64,000 nt of DNA from Rhizobium sp. NLR16a (GTDB lineage Bacteria; Pseudomonadota; Alphaproteobacteria; Rhizobiales; Rhizobiaceae): the NCBI RefSeq assembly GCF_017948245.1, contig NZ_CP072865.1:1203501-1267500 (forward strand), written 5' to 3'. Positions within the stretch are counted from its first letter, which is position 1. The number at the start of each line of letters is the position of its first letter. The notes below the pieces were generated by a model that was given only the letters and a program-made list of their open reading frames with translations, searched no databases and was not told the origin of the DNA. The position numbers and the translations under genes are program-made. Below, one piece after another: positions 52,833 through 61,359 of this stretch.

Positions 52833-53636
52833 TCAAGCCTCTTCACTCGGTCTATTCGCGCCTTCTGCCGTCAGGCCCAGCACATCCCGCATGCCATATT
52901 CGCCGGGTGCGCGCCCTGCGATCCAGCGGGCGGCGGCAAGCGCGCCGCGGGCGAACATGCCGCGATCGAGAGCCGAATGCGACAGCGTCACGACTTCATC
53001 GGCGGCGGCGAACAGGACGCTGTGTTCTCCGACGAGCCCGCCGGCGCGCACGACGGCAAAGCCGATCTCGCCGGGCGGTCGCTGGCCGGTGACGCCGTCA
53101 CGCCCACGCCGCTCGACGGATGCGAGGGAAACGCCGCGGCCCTCAGCGGCTGCTTCGCCGAGCATCAGCGCCGTACCGGATGGTGCATCGATCTTTCTGT
53201 TGTGGTGGGCTTCGAGGATTTCGATGTCCCAGCCATGAGCGGGAAGAGCGCGCGCAGCCTGGGCGACGAGGCCGACCAGCATGTTGACGCCAATGGAGAA
53301 GTTGCCGGAGCGCAGGATCGGAATCGTTCGGGCGGCGGCTGCGATCCGTTGGATCTCATTCGGCTCGAAACCTGTCGCTCCGATCACCAGGGCCGGCCCG
53401 CCTGACGAGGCGCAGAGGCCGGCGAGTTCGGCGGCGGCATTTCCCGTCGTGAAATCCAGGATCACGTCGGCGGCTGCGATTGCGGCCGCACGGTCGATCA
53501 GCCCTTCACCGGCGGAGCCGGGACGGCCGATACCGCCGATGACCGCAAAAGCCGGATCGGCCGCGAGCAGCGGCAGTATGGTGCGACCCATGCGGCCGTT
53601 CGCGCCGGCGACGGCTATTTTGACAGGTGAGCTCAC
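52833..53636 (-). CDS. dapB: 4-hydroxy-tetrahydrodipicolinate reductase (DapB)
   Basis: 267-residue reductase of the diaminopimelate/lysine pathway. The NAD(P) motif is [19 protein letters not shown] at the N-terminus; the catalytic block [20 protein letters not shown] and [14 protein letters not shown] are complete. The start is GTG 53636 with AAGGAAAACAA in front; the frame upstream is not family-like. It stands alone without other lysine or peptidoglycan genes, so it may be a second copy, which this window cannot settle. Confidence 0.85.
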   Translation of the reverse strand: MSSPVKIAVAGANGRMGRTILPLLAADPAFAVIGGIGRPGSAGEGLIDRAAAIAAADVILDFTTGNAAAELAGLCASSGGPALVIGATGFEPNEIQRIAAAARTIPILRSGNFSIGVNMLVGLVAQAARALPAHGWDIEILEAHHNRKIDAPSGTALMLGEAAAEGRGVSLASVERRGRDGVTGQRPPGEIGFAVVRAGGLVGEHSVLFAAADEVVTLSHSALDRGMFARGALAAARWIAGRAPGEYGMRDVLGLTAEGANRPSEEA

Positions 53637-53780
53637 TTGTTTTCCTTGACTGGCATATTTCCGATGGAGCGGCCGCTTGCATCCGGCATTCGCGCCGGAA
53701 CGGCATTCTGCACCTACCGCACTTGCGCTCCCGGCGCAAAGCAGGGGATTTGTTGCCACCGTCCCTGTGAACGCCTGGCC

Positions 53781-53996
53781 TTACCAGTTGCCGGGATCGG
53801 CGGTGTGATCGATGCTGGCGAATTCATCAGCCTTGTTCCGGTCGAGATTTATCTCCGTGGTCGCCTTCTTCTCGTCGGTGACCGAGTAGCGGTCAGGGAC
53901 CGGTCCCTTCGAAAGTTCCTGATACAGGAGCAAGGCTGCCTCCTCGGCGGTATCGGCGTCGATCTCGCGGGTGAGGGTAACGGTGAACTTGTGCAT
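53781..53996 (-). CDS. Small hypothetical protein, 71 residues
   Basis: Starts MHKFTVTLTREIDADTAEEA and ends DEFASIDHTADPGNW. A beta-alpha-beta pattern is likely (KFTVTLTREI; AALLLYQELSK). The ribosome site is weak (AAAGGTACGAAGCC). It is acidic and soluble, with no family recognised. It lies 140 bases upstream of dapB on the same strand. Confidence 0.6.
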   Translation of the reverse strand: MHKFTVTLTREIDADTAEEAALLLYQELSKGPVPDRYSVTDEKKATTEINLDRNKADEFASIDHTADPGNW

Positions 53997-54302
53997 TGGC
54001 TTCGTACCTTTCAATCGGCGCGCAGACGATGCGCAGCCTGCACAGTCTGACACGCTTTGCGGCCGGACACAGCAGGCGATGGTTCCAGATCTTTATGGAT
54101 GTCGTGGCGCCGGAGCCGCCGTCAAGCCAGGCATCGATACGCATCCGCGATCTGCGCGTATCGCCTGCGCGGCGATCGCCTTCGCCGGGTGCGTGGATCA
54201 AGCCGAACAAGGCCCTCGCCGAAATAAGCTGTATGGGCTGGAGAAAGGCGGTTTCCCTCTTATTTGAACAGGAATTGCAAACCAAGAGGGAAGGACCGCA
54301 TA

Positions 54303-54776
54303 ATGGCAAAAAACACGATCTGCCTATGGTACAACAAAGACGCCGAGGATGCCGCCCGCTTTTATGCTGCGACTTTTCCCGACAGCGCGGTGGGTGCTGT
54401 CACTCGGGCGCCGGGAGATTATCCTGACGGCAAACAGGGAGACGTTTTGGTTGTTGAATTCACCGTCGCGGGTATTCCTTGCATCGGTCTGAACGGCGGC
54501 CCTGCATTCAAACACAGTGAAGCCTTCTCGTTTCAAATCGCCACGGAGGATCAGGAAGAAACCGATCGCTACTGGAACGCCATCGTCGGTAATGGCGGCC
54601 AGGAAAGCGAGTGTGGCTGGTGCAAGGACAAATGGGGTCTGTCCTGGCAGATCACCCCCCGCGTCCTCTCAGAAGCGCTCTCGGCGGGTGGTGATCAGGC
54701 AAAGCGTGCTTTTGACGCGATGATGACGATGAGAAAGATCGATGTCGCGGCGATCGAGGCGGCTCGGCGCGGTTGA
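54303..54776 (+). CDS. VOC-superfamily protein (PhnB/3-demethylubiquinone-like)
   Basis: 157-residue VOC-fold protein. NTICLWYNKDAEDAARFYAA, LNGGPAFKHSEAFSFQIATE and CGWCKDKWGLSWQITPRVLS are the standard motifs of the PhnB-like subgroup, which is of unknown catalytic function. AGGGAAGGACC precedes ATG 54303. Converges with the next gene. Confidence 0.85.
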   Translation: MAKNTICLWYNKDAEDAARFYAATFPDSAVGAVTRAPGDYPDGKQGDVLVVEFTVAGIPCIGLNGGPAFKHSEAFSFQIATEDQEETDRYWNAIVGNGGQESECGWCKDKWGLSWQITPRVLSEALSAGGDQAKRAFDAMMTMRKIDVAAIEAARRG

Positions 54777-54905
54777 GGCGCCATTGCCTGCCCGAGGCCG
54801 ACAGGTGCCAGCCTGTCAGAACCAGAGATCGCGTACGCAGCGCCCGTCGGAGGGAAGGTATTTGAATGTGTCCAGCCCGTCGAAATGATCGATGGGGAGA
54901 TCAGC

Positions 54906-55682
54906 TTATTCCACAAGTCCGAAAATGGGGCCGTAGCCGCCGTGCCAGGACCAGTCGTTGCGGCCCAATGCCGGATAGTAAAGCCCAACACCTCGTCCGC
55001 CATCGAGGAACAAGGCGTCGGCGCATTGCAGCCGGTCCCGGAAGAGCCGTGCGAAATCGTGGAAATTGACCCTGTCTTCACTGATTGCGAAGCGAACCAC
55101 GCCGTCCGCGCAAACGCCGACCCCGCTCCGGCGGGTTCGATCTGTCGATGCGAAGATGAAGATCGGATTCAGCTTTCCCGCGATGACGAGCATCGGGCCG
55201 GACTGCGTGGCGAACCGCACTTTTAGGGCACGCGTCAGAAATTCATCGGTCGGAAGTATGCCGGCGCCTGCTTCACCGAGAAAGAACACGCCGCTCGGTT
55301 TCTTGTAGAAATTCGGGACCTGACCGGGGGCGCCTCCCGTCTCTGTGGTATTGGCGGGTTTCAATTCCGTGGCGTTTTCGACGTACAGCCCCATCGGCGA
55401 AAAATCGGCTCGGTACATTCCGGCATTGACGGCCAGTACCAGCGTTTTCCCCTCGGTGCGAAGGGCTTCGGCAAGGCTCGAAAAAGTGCGGTATGGCGCG
55501 CCATCGGCGCCCTTCCAGAACAGGCGCAGGTCGGCCTTTCCTCCTTCCAGCGTGCAGACGACATATTTTGCCGCTTCGAAGGTTTCCGGTTCGCATGGCT
55601 CGGCATACGCCTGATGTCCGGACGCCATCGTTGCTGCCAGCATCATGGCCGCGGCGAGCACGCCTTGTTTTAGATCGATCAT
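54906..55682 (-). CDS. Exported phosphodiester glycosidase (NAGPA-like) family protein
   Basis: 258-residue protein with a signal peptide (VLAAAMMLAATMASGHQAYA) and the NAGPA/DUF2233 fold: VLAVNAGMYRADFSPMGLYV near residue 83, QSGPMLVIAGKLNP, SGVGVCADGVVRFAI and the C-terminal ADALFLDGGRGVGLYYPALG. Eukaryotic NAGPA uncovers phosphodiester-linked GlcNAc; bacterial members may act on cell-wall or teichoic-like phosphodiester sugars. Periplasmic. The substrate is unknown. Confidence 0.82.
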   Translation of the reverse strand: MIDLKQGVLAAAMMLAATMASGHQAYAEPCEPETFEAAKYVVCTLEGGKADLRLFWKGADGAPYRTFSSLAEALRTEGKTLVLAVNAGMYRADFSPMGLYVENATELKPANTTETGGAPGQVPNFYKKPSGVFFLGEAGAGILPTDEFLTRALKVRFATQSGPMLVIAGKLNPIFIFASTDRTRRSGVGVCADGVVRFAISEDRVNFHDFARLFRDRLQCADALFLDGGRGVGLYYPALGRNDWSWHGGYGPIFGLVE

Positions 55683-55704
55683 TCGTATTTCGTCCTCGAA
55701 CCGC

Positions 55705-56026
55705 TCACCATGTGCCCGCCAACGCGGTGCCGGCGAGCAGCACGCCGGTCAGGATATTGGCGAGGAACAGGCGAAATTCAGATCCGGGCGGGCAAGGTCT
55801 AACCGCCGCGTCTGCCAGAAAAAATGGGCGATCACCAGCATCCCGACCGCAGATGGCGGCGGCATCTCCAACAGCCAGCCCCCGAGCGACCACGCCCCAA
55901 CCGCCAGAGCATAGAACAGGCCAATCTGCGCCAGCCGCGTGTATGGCCGCCACGCGGCCGGTAACCGGCGATCCCCCCAGTCGCCATGGTGGGATGTCGC
56001 CGAGATCCGGGCGGCCGAGAGTCGTC
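55705..56026 (-). pseudogene. C-terminal remnant of a UbiA-type prenyltransferase
   Basis: Two minus frames together give the end of a UbiA-like protein: RPYTRLAQIGLFYALAVGAW, VIAHFFWQTRRLDLARPDLN and, after a one-base shift near 55785, FRLFLANILTGVLLAGTALA ending at 55705. The HFFWQTRRLD block followed by FR-F-AN-TG is characteristic of the last helices of 4-hydroxybenzoate prenyltransferases. The N-terminal two thirds, with the Asp-rich motifs, are absent. Non-functional remnant. Confidence 0.5.
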
Positions 56027-56292
56027 ATGTTGTGGCCTGAAATTCCTATCGCAAACTCTGGAATGCCTCAGCTTTTCATCGCATCGGCGGCGACCAGAAT
56101 AGGAATTTTTGCAGGTACGGCAACGTCTCGCCCCTCCGTGAGACCTCCGTTGCGAGAACGAAAGCTGCGCGGCTTACTCCTTTTCTCTCCGGCGGGGAGA
56201 GGCGCCTATCGGGCAGATAAGGGTGAAGAGTATTCGACGGGCGCCTTGAGCATAAGCGAAGGGCACAGACATCCCGAAATTCCGAGACATTC

Positions 56293-56466
56293 CTACCAGG
56301 CGGTGCGGGCGGTCCCGAGTGCTGTCGTGTGAGACGACGTGACGTATGCGACGTACGTCTTGAGCGACACGACGCAGTTTCCGGGATAGCTGAGTTTGTG
56401 CAACGTCAAGTGTTTCAGCAACGCATCGGCATTGCGCTTTTCGGTTAGCGGAAATGTCATCGTCAT
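56293..56466 (-). CDS. Possible small protein, 57 residues
   Basis: ATG 56466 follows GGAG by seven bases and encodes MTMTFPLTEKRNADALLKHL, then CVVSLKTYVAYVTSSHTTAL, ending TARTAW. Moderate composition, one Cys, no membrane segment. A longer frame on the same strand (56174-56479) has no ribosome site. Family unknown. Confidence 0.4.
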   Translation of the reverse strand: MTMTFPLTEKRNADALLKHLTLHKLSYPGNCVVSLKTYVAYVTSSHTTALGTARTAW

Positions 56467-56979
56467 GCGAGTTCTCCAACGAACAGACCGAGCATCGGCA
56501 GAAGTAATGGTTAGATTCTTTTGCGTCGCAACAAGAAAGTTTTAATCACAAAATTAAAATCGATTAGCCCTGCGTCGGCGATTTTTAAAATCGTTTGAAA
56601 TGGCATAGCCTTTCCATGGGAACCTTAGCTGTCCTGGGCGTGAGCGAGAATCCCGGAGTACGGCTCCCCCCCGGAAGCAGAGCCGAAACGCTGAAATGAT
56701 GGAACTGACGGGGCGCAGCAAGGCGACAGGCTTGCTGATCGCTTCGGAGAGGATGGCGGCGGTTTCGGCACCCGCTCACTGGGCGGAGCAGAACATGGAC
56801 GCAATCTTTGCGGCGCAGCATGCTTACGATGAAAGGGACACTGGTTGATGGTGCCGGCACTTCGAAGCATCTGGTTGCGCCGCGCCGCAGGGCTGGTTCG
56901 CGCCAAGGAGGATTTGCGAGCCATCATGGCCCCTTCTGCACAACGCGTGATGTCGCAAGCAACATCTGCTGTCACTCGC
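56467..56979. other. Mixed stretch with AT-rich promoter-like DNA and two short open frames
   Basis: 56510-56600 is unusually AT-rich and includes the dyad CGATTTT-T-AAAATCG (56579-56593). Then two plus-strand frames follow: 56696-56848 (50 residues, MMELTGRSKATGLLIASERM) and one starting at 56848 in TGATG overlap (MVPALRSIWLRRAAGLVRAK) that runs into the end of the DUF808 gene. Neither has a good ribosome site or a recognisable family; they could be the stump of a lost gene. Confidence 0.35.
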
Positions 56980-57978
56980 TTACGCGGTCCTCATCCTGCG
57001 CAGGCGTGCTGCGCACCACCGCCATGCAGGCGCAACGACGTAGCCGACGGCCGGGATGGCTGCAAGGCCGAGGAGGATGCCGACGAGACCTGAGCCGACA
57101 GCTTGGACCAGCCAGGAAACCACGCCGCCAACGGCCGGCATTGCATGCGCGGCGCCTTCTCCGGCATCGTGGAGCAGATGGCTCAGCCAGGCAAAGCCAA
57201 AGCCTTCGGCGCCGTGCACAATGATGCCGCCGCCGACCCAGATCATCGCCGCCGTCCCGATGAGACCCAGTACCTTGAGAAGATAGGGCATGCCCCGCAC
57301 AAGGCCGCGCCCGAGCAAGCGCGGGAACGCGCCTGTCCGCGAGCGGGAAGAGCGCTGGGCAAGCCAGAGGCCGAAGTCGTCCGCCTTCACGATCAAGGCG
57401 ACGACGCCGTAAACAGCGGCCGTGATCAGAGAGCCGACCAGCGCGAGGACCAGCGCCTGCATCGCCAGACCCGACTCCGACAGCGAGCCGAGGGTGATCG
57501 CCATGATCTCGGCCGAGAGGATGAAATCGGTTCTGATGGCGCTCGCGACCCTTTCGTCCTCGAAGGTTCTGGGGTCGACGCTGATCGTCTCGAGGGCGTT
57601 CTCGTGGGCATGGGCCGCGTGCGGCACGACGAGTTCGTAGACCTTTTCGGCGCCTTCGTAGCAAAGGTAGAGCCCACCGAGCATGAGCAGCGGCGTCACT
57701 GCCTGCGGCATGAGAAGGCTGAGGACGAGTGCGGCCGGCAGGAGGAACACCAGTTTGTTCTTGAGAGAACCAATGGCGATTTTTGCGATGATCGGCAGTT
57801 CGCGTGCCGCCGAGAGGCCGGTCACGTAACGCGGCGTGACGGCTGCGTCGTCGATCACGACGCCGGCGGCTTTGGCGCCGGCTCTGCCCGCCTGGGCGAC
57901 TACGTCGTCCAGAGAAGCGGCGGCCGCCTTTGCAAGCACTGCGACATCATCAAGGAGGGCAATCAGGCCGACACTCAC
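56980..57978 (-). CDS. DUF808-family inner membrane protein (YedI-like)
   Basis: 332-residue membrane protein. The family N-terminus VSVGLIALLDDVAVLAKAAA and AAGVVIDDAAVTPRYVTGLS are exact in style, followed by several membrane segments and TDFILSAEIMAITLGSLSES. I choose GTG 57978 because GAGAGG lies seven bases before it and it matches the family start; ATG 57993 is five codons longer. Function unknown; it stands alone. Confidence 0.85.
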   Translation of the reverse strand: MSVGLIALLDDVAVLAKAAAASLDDVVAQAGRAGAKAAGVVIDDAAVTPRYVTGLSAARELPIIAKIAIGSLKNKLVFLLPAALVLSLLMPQAVTPLLMLGGLYLCYEGAEKVYELVVPHAAHAHENALETISVDPRTFEDERVASAIRTDFILSAEIMAITLGSLSESGLAMQALVLALVGSLITAAVYGVVALIVKADDFGLWLAQRSSRSRTGAFPRLLGRGLVRGMPYLLKVLGLIGTAAMIWVGGGIIVHGAEGFGFAWLSHLLHDAGEGAAHAMPAVGGVVSWLVQAVGSGLVGILLGLAAIPAVGYVVAPAWRWCAARLRRMRTA

Positions 57979-58149
57979 AAGCAAACCTCTCATTCAGGGA
58001 CAATGGCTGGCAAGAATATCCAATCGGGCGACAGCCGGGAAGGGCGCCTCTTCCGATGGTTGGTGGTGCCTGATCAAAAGGTCAGGCATCACCCCGGCGG
58101 GACGGAGTACATGGCGTAGGGGATTTCCTGCCGTGTGCAAGCGAGCCGC

Positions 58150-58962
58150 TCATTCAATCTGGATATGCATATGGTCATCATGACGCGCGGCTCGGCAGCC
58201 CTGGAAGCGGACATGGGCATCGGTGATGCCAAGCGCATTCTTCAGATGCGGCTCGATGAAGATCTTCTGCAGGTCAAAGCGTGCGACGCCTACCGTCGTC
58301 AGCCAGGCGATCGCTGCCGCGGTGTGCTGCTCCTCGATCCCATAGACAGGGAAGAGAGGCTGCAGGGTATCAAAATCCCAACGCGTGGTGAGCCAATCGT
58401 GGCGACCCGCGCAGGGTAGTTCGTCGCCCGGGGCAGGCTCCTCGAAGGCAAAATAGCCGATCGGGGAGCGTGTGGCGCCGTTCAGGAAGGCGCCGTCGGC
58501 ATCTTTGTAATAATAGGCGAAATCGAGCTTCTTGCCGTCGGCATGAGAGAGATGCGGCAGCAGCGGAAAACCGTTGACGAAGGGAAAGTTTGCATCCAGC
58601 GCGACGGTAACGGTACCGGGAAACTGCTTATCCATGTGGGCGGCGAGTGCCCCTGCCAGATCGCGCAGTTCAGGCGTCACGTAGTTGCGGTTGAGCGCGC
58701 AGTAGATTGGCGAGCGGATGACCAGCGGATCGGCAGTGCCGGCGAAGCAGGAAAGCGGAACCCGGCCGAATGTGGGTGCGGTGAGGTGCGCGACGAAGGT
58801 GGCGCCGGCGTAGAGAAGCAGAAAGAGCGCGAGGCTGGCCGCAAATCGGCGCAGGCGCAAGGCGCGTGCGACGGCAAGCGTTATCAAATAGGCGAGGCCG
58901 CCGATCTGGGTGAGCAGCGTCAGAATGATGACGATCAGAGCGTGGAGGATAAAGCGGAGCAC
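58150..58962 (-). CDS. Membrane-anchored LAS-type metallopeptidase-like protein
   Basis: 270-residue protein. GTG 58962, with AGGG seven bases upstream, starts two hydrophobic segments (FILHALIVIILTLLTQIGGL; FAASLALFLLLYAGATFVAH). The periplasmic domain has HLSHADGKKLDFAYYY (His-x3-Gly-x3-Asp type zinc motif), then TRSPIGYFAFEEP and the terminal RAARHDDHMHIQIE. The HxxG..D plus DDHxH ends are the zinc ligands of MepA/M15-type LAS peptidases, so a peptidoglycan endopeptidase role is plausible. Family assignment is mine and untested. Confidence 0.6.
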   Translation of the reverse strand: MLRFILHALIVIILTLLTQIGGLAYLITLAVARALRLRRFAASLALFLLLYAGATFVAHLTAPTFGRVPLSCFAGTADPLVIRSPIYCALNRNYVTPELRDLAGALAAHMDKQFPGTVTVALDANFPFVNGFPLLPHLSHADGKKLDFAYYYKDADGAFLNGATRSPIGYFAFEEPAPGDELPCAGRHDWLTTRWDFDTLQPLFPVYGIEEQHTAAAIAWLTTVGVARFDLQKIFIEPHLKNALGITDAHVRFQGCRAARHDDHMHIQIE

Positions 58963-59093
58963 GGGGCAGCCCTGTGGAGGGGAAGTTGCATTGCCATAGG
59001 TGAGGGAGTGAGGATGCGCAAGACGGTCGGCGCACCCGGCTGACACTTCGAGCACTTCGGGTCCATTTTGGCAGCCGGAATTGACAGCGGAAT

Positions 59094-59115
59094 TTATCTG
59101 ACTTAAGTCAGATAA
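59094..59115. promoter_or_regulatory. Perfect 22-bp palindrome at the MarR-GNAT start
   Basis: TTATCTGACTT followed by its exact reverse complement AAGTCAGATAA, ending one base before ATG 59117. A MarR-type operator placed to block initiation; probably autoregulatory. No Shine-Dalgarno sequence fits between it and the ATG. Confidence 0.7.
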
Positions 59116-59116
59116 T

Positions 59117-59992
59117 ATGGCTTGCGATCCTGTCGCCCGCGTCCGTCGCTTCAACCGCGCCGTCACCTCCGAAGTCGGCGCTCTGGATACGTCTTTCCTT
59201 GGACGCGGTCGTCCGCTCGGTGCTGCTCGCGTCCTCAATTCGATCGGTCGTGGCCAATCGGATGTTGCGGCAATCCGCGATTATCTCGGTCTTGACTCGG
59301 GCCTGATGAGCCGTCTGCTGCGCGGGCTGGAGGAGGAGGGGCTGATCGAGACCATCCCGAACGATCGCGATGCCCGTCGCCGCATCACCAGGTTGACCAG
59401 CACCGGCGAGTGCGAGTTTCAGGCTTATGAAGCACTTTCCAATGCCCAGGCCGAAGCGTTTCTGGCGCGTCATCGCCGCCCGGACGAACTCCTGCGCGCC
59501 ATGGATATGGTCGCCTGCTCGCTTGGACGCGACCAGATCGTGCTGGAGGAGAAAGATCCTCGGCACGACGATGCCCGCTATTGCCTGAACGAATATTACG
59601 GCGAACTCGCACGCCGTTTCGACAAGGGTTTCGACGTCTCGCTTTCCCGCGATCCTGACGCCAAGGACATGATCCGCCCGCGCGGCGCGTTCCTGGTCGC
59701 GATGTCCGACGGCCTGCCGATCGGTTGTGTCGGGTTGAAGGGCAATGGCGGCAAGGTGGCGGAGATCAAGAGGCTCTGGGTCGCCCCTTCCGCGCGTGGC
59801 CTCGGGATGGCAAAACGGCTTATGTCGGCTGCCGAGACGATCGCCCGCGAGTTGTCCATCCGGCTCCTGCGTCTGGATACCAACAGCGTTCTTGCCGAGG
59901 CACAGCAGCTCTATCGCGGTACCGGCTGGACCGAGATCGAGCGGTTCAATGACGATCCATATCCGGATACGTTCTTCGAAAAAAGTCTTTGA
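59117..59992 (+). CDS. MarR-GNAT fusion: HTH regulator with acetyltransferase domain
   Basis: 291-residue bifunctional protein. Residues 1 to about 140 form a MarR winged helix (RVLNSIGRGQSDVAAIRDYL, GLDSGLMSRLLRGLEEEGLI, and wing NDRDARRRITRLTSTGECEF). Residues about 145-291 form a GNAT acetyltransferase (GLPIGCVGLKGNGGKVAEIK, LWVAPSARGLGMAKRLMSAA with the acetyl-CoA loop, LYRGTGWTEIERF). The fusion is known in rhizobia but the acetyl acceptor is unknown. A perfect palindrome abuts the start codon, suggesting direct self-repression and possibly leaderless translation. Confidence 0.85.
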   Translation: MACDPVARVRRFNRAVTSEVGALDTSFLGRGRPLGAARVLNSIGRGQSDVAAIRDYLGLDSGLMSRLLRGLEEEGLIETIPNDRDARRRITRLTSTGECEFQAYEALSNAQAEAFLARHRRPDELLRAMDMVACSLGRDQIVLEEKDPRHDDARYCLNEYYGELARRFDKGFDVSLSRDPDAKDMIRPRGAFLVAMSDGLPIGCVGLKGNGGKVAEIKRLWVAPSARGLGMAKRLMSAAETIARELSIRLLRLDTNSVLAEAQQLYRGTGWTEIERFNDDPYPDTFFEKSL

Positions 59993-60122
59993 GCGGGACC
60001 AGCTTTGTCCTGAGATGGCTGCGTTGGTGCTGTGCGACGCTTGTGCGCGGCGGCGCGGCCTCACCGTTGATGGCGTTGCGGGACATCCAAGGGTGAGGGC
60101 GCGGAGCCAGTTGCGAATATCC

Positions 60123-60776
60123 TCAGACGCGCATCGACAGCTCGATGTCCTCTTCGAACGGGACGGACAGATAGCCAGCGGCGGCGGAGCGAACGCGGGC
60201 GAGATATTCGGGACTGAGGTCGGCATTGTCAGCGACGATGAGGGCACCCGGTCGAAGTCGGTCTTCTACCAGCTCCAGGATGTCACGATAAAGGCCCTTG
60301 GCGCCGTCGAGAAACAGGAGGTCGATGGTATCAGGAAGATCGGTGCCGAGGGTGTGGAGGGCATCTCCCTCACGGGTTTCGACAAGGTCGATGAGGCCGC
60401 CAGCCGTCAAGTTTTCGCGCGCCCGCCTCAGTTTCGACGGTTCGAACTCGCTGGTGATCAGCCGGCCGCCGCCATTGTCGCGCAGTGCTGCAGCAAGGTG
60501 GAGGGTCGAGATGCCGAAGGATGTGCCGAACTCGATGATCGTTTGAGCACGGCAGCTGCGCGCCAGCATGTAGAGCAGCGTGCCGGCCTCGCGCGAGACA
60601 GGAAGCCAGAGATCCCTCAGGCGCCCGTAAAGGTCGAGATATTCCGTCTTGCTGCTGATCAGGCGCATCCTCTCCTCGCTGGAAAGCTCGGATATGGCGG
60701 GGCTCGTCGCCGCAGCGGCTTCTTCGAACAGGCGGTGGAGGAGAGGCGCGAGCGGCGCGGTGGTGAGTGTCGTCAT
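60123..60776 (-). CDS. Class I SAM-dependent O-methyltransferase
   Basis: 217-residue enzyme of the catechol/caffeoyl-CoA O-methyltransferase-like group. SAM motif I is TIIEFGTSFGISTLHLAAAL, followed by acidic GRLITSEFEPSKLRRARENL, EGDALHTL, metal-binding IDLLFLDGAKGLYRDILELV and VADNADL. CCAAGGAGCCCTCC precedes ATG 60776. It is divergent from the stump of a TetR-type regulator (60868). The substrate is unknown. Confidence 0.85.
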   Translation of the reverse strand: MTTLTTAPLAPLLHRLFEEAAAATSPAISELSSEERMRLISSKTEYLDLYGRLRDLWLPVSREAGTLLYMLARSCRAQTIIEFGTSFGISTLHLAAALRDNGGGRLITSEFEPSKLRRARENLTAGGLIDLVETREGDALHTLGTDLPDTIDLLFLDGAKGLYRDILELVEDRLRPGALIVADNADLSPEYLARVRSAAAGYLSVPFEEDIELSMRV

Positions 60777-60867
60777 TGGAGGGCTCCTTGGAATGATGAG
60801 GTTCTTGCGCTGGGTGAAAAATACGAATATTCCCTCGCGTTTTCCAATCGCATTGCGGAGCGCCGCC

Positions 60868-60930
60868 ATGAGCGACCGGCCAAGTACCCGGATTTCTTCA
60901 CGAAAGCAGCCTAAGCAGGCCCGCTCAGGG
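60868..60930 (+). pseudogene. 5' stump of a TetR-family regulator
   Basis: ATG 60868 opens MSDRPSTRISSRKQPKQARS, which is how many TetR/AcrR regulators begin just before the helix-turn-helix. The expected HTH does not follow; the frame ends at 60966 in unrelated sequence. The position, divergent from the O-methyltransferase, is typical for a cognate repressor, so the gene was probably truncated. Confidence 0.45.
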
Positions 60931-60959
60931 GGCAGCCCTGATGGACCGATTTCTGCTTT

Positions 60960-61073
60960 CTACTGATGGTCCAACTGCTTCGACAGTTCGACAAAAAGCC
61001 CGTCCTGGGCGATGTCCATCTGAACGAGATCGATGGCAACGGTGATGGCGCGGCGTCCTTTCTCTACGCTCAT
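60960..61073 (-). CDS. Possible 37-residue protein
   Basis: Minus frame reading MSVEKGRRAITVAIDLVQMD and ending FVELSKQLDHQ. The composition looks protein-like, but there is no good ribosome site, and it may be the end of a decayed gene. The rest of 61074-61359 shows nothing recognisable. Confidence 0.25.
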   Translation of the reverse strand: MSVEKGRRAITVAIDLVQMDIAQDGLFVELSKQLDHQ

Positions 61074-61359
61074 TCTGCAGCAATGCCACAGCTATTTGGA
61101 CACGCTTGGTTGACGACAAGTCGAGAACAGGACTGCCGAGCGTTCTGGTCCGCTGACGCAGGTAGGATGTCGCAGACAGCGAATGCCGAGATTGGGCGAT
61201 GTCGAGCGGGAAAAGCTTCTGAAACCCTGGCGTCGCCTTACCGGGCTAATCCGTAAGACTTCTGCTTGGCCAGGCTCCGTTTGATCCGCCCGGACGAGCG
61301 TCTGTTATAATCGCGGCGATCCCGGTCGCATGGACCGGCCGAACTTTGCGAGGCGTCAG

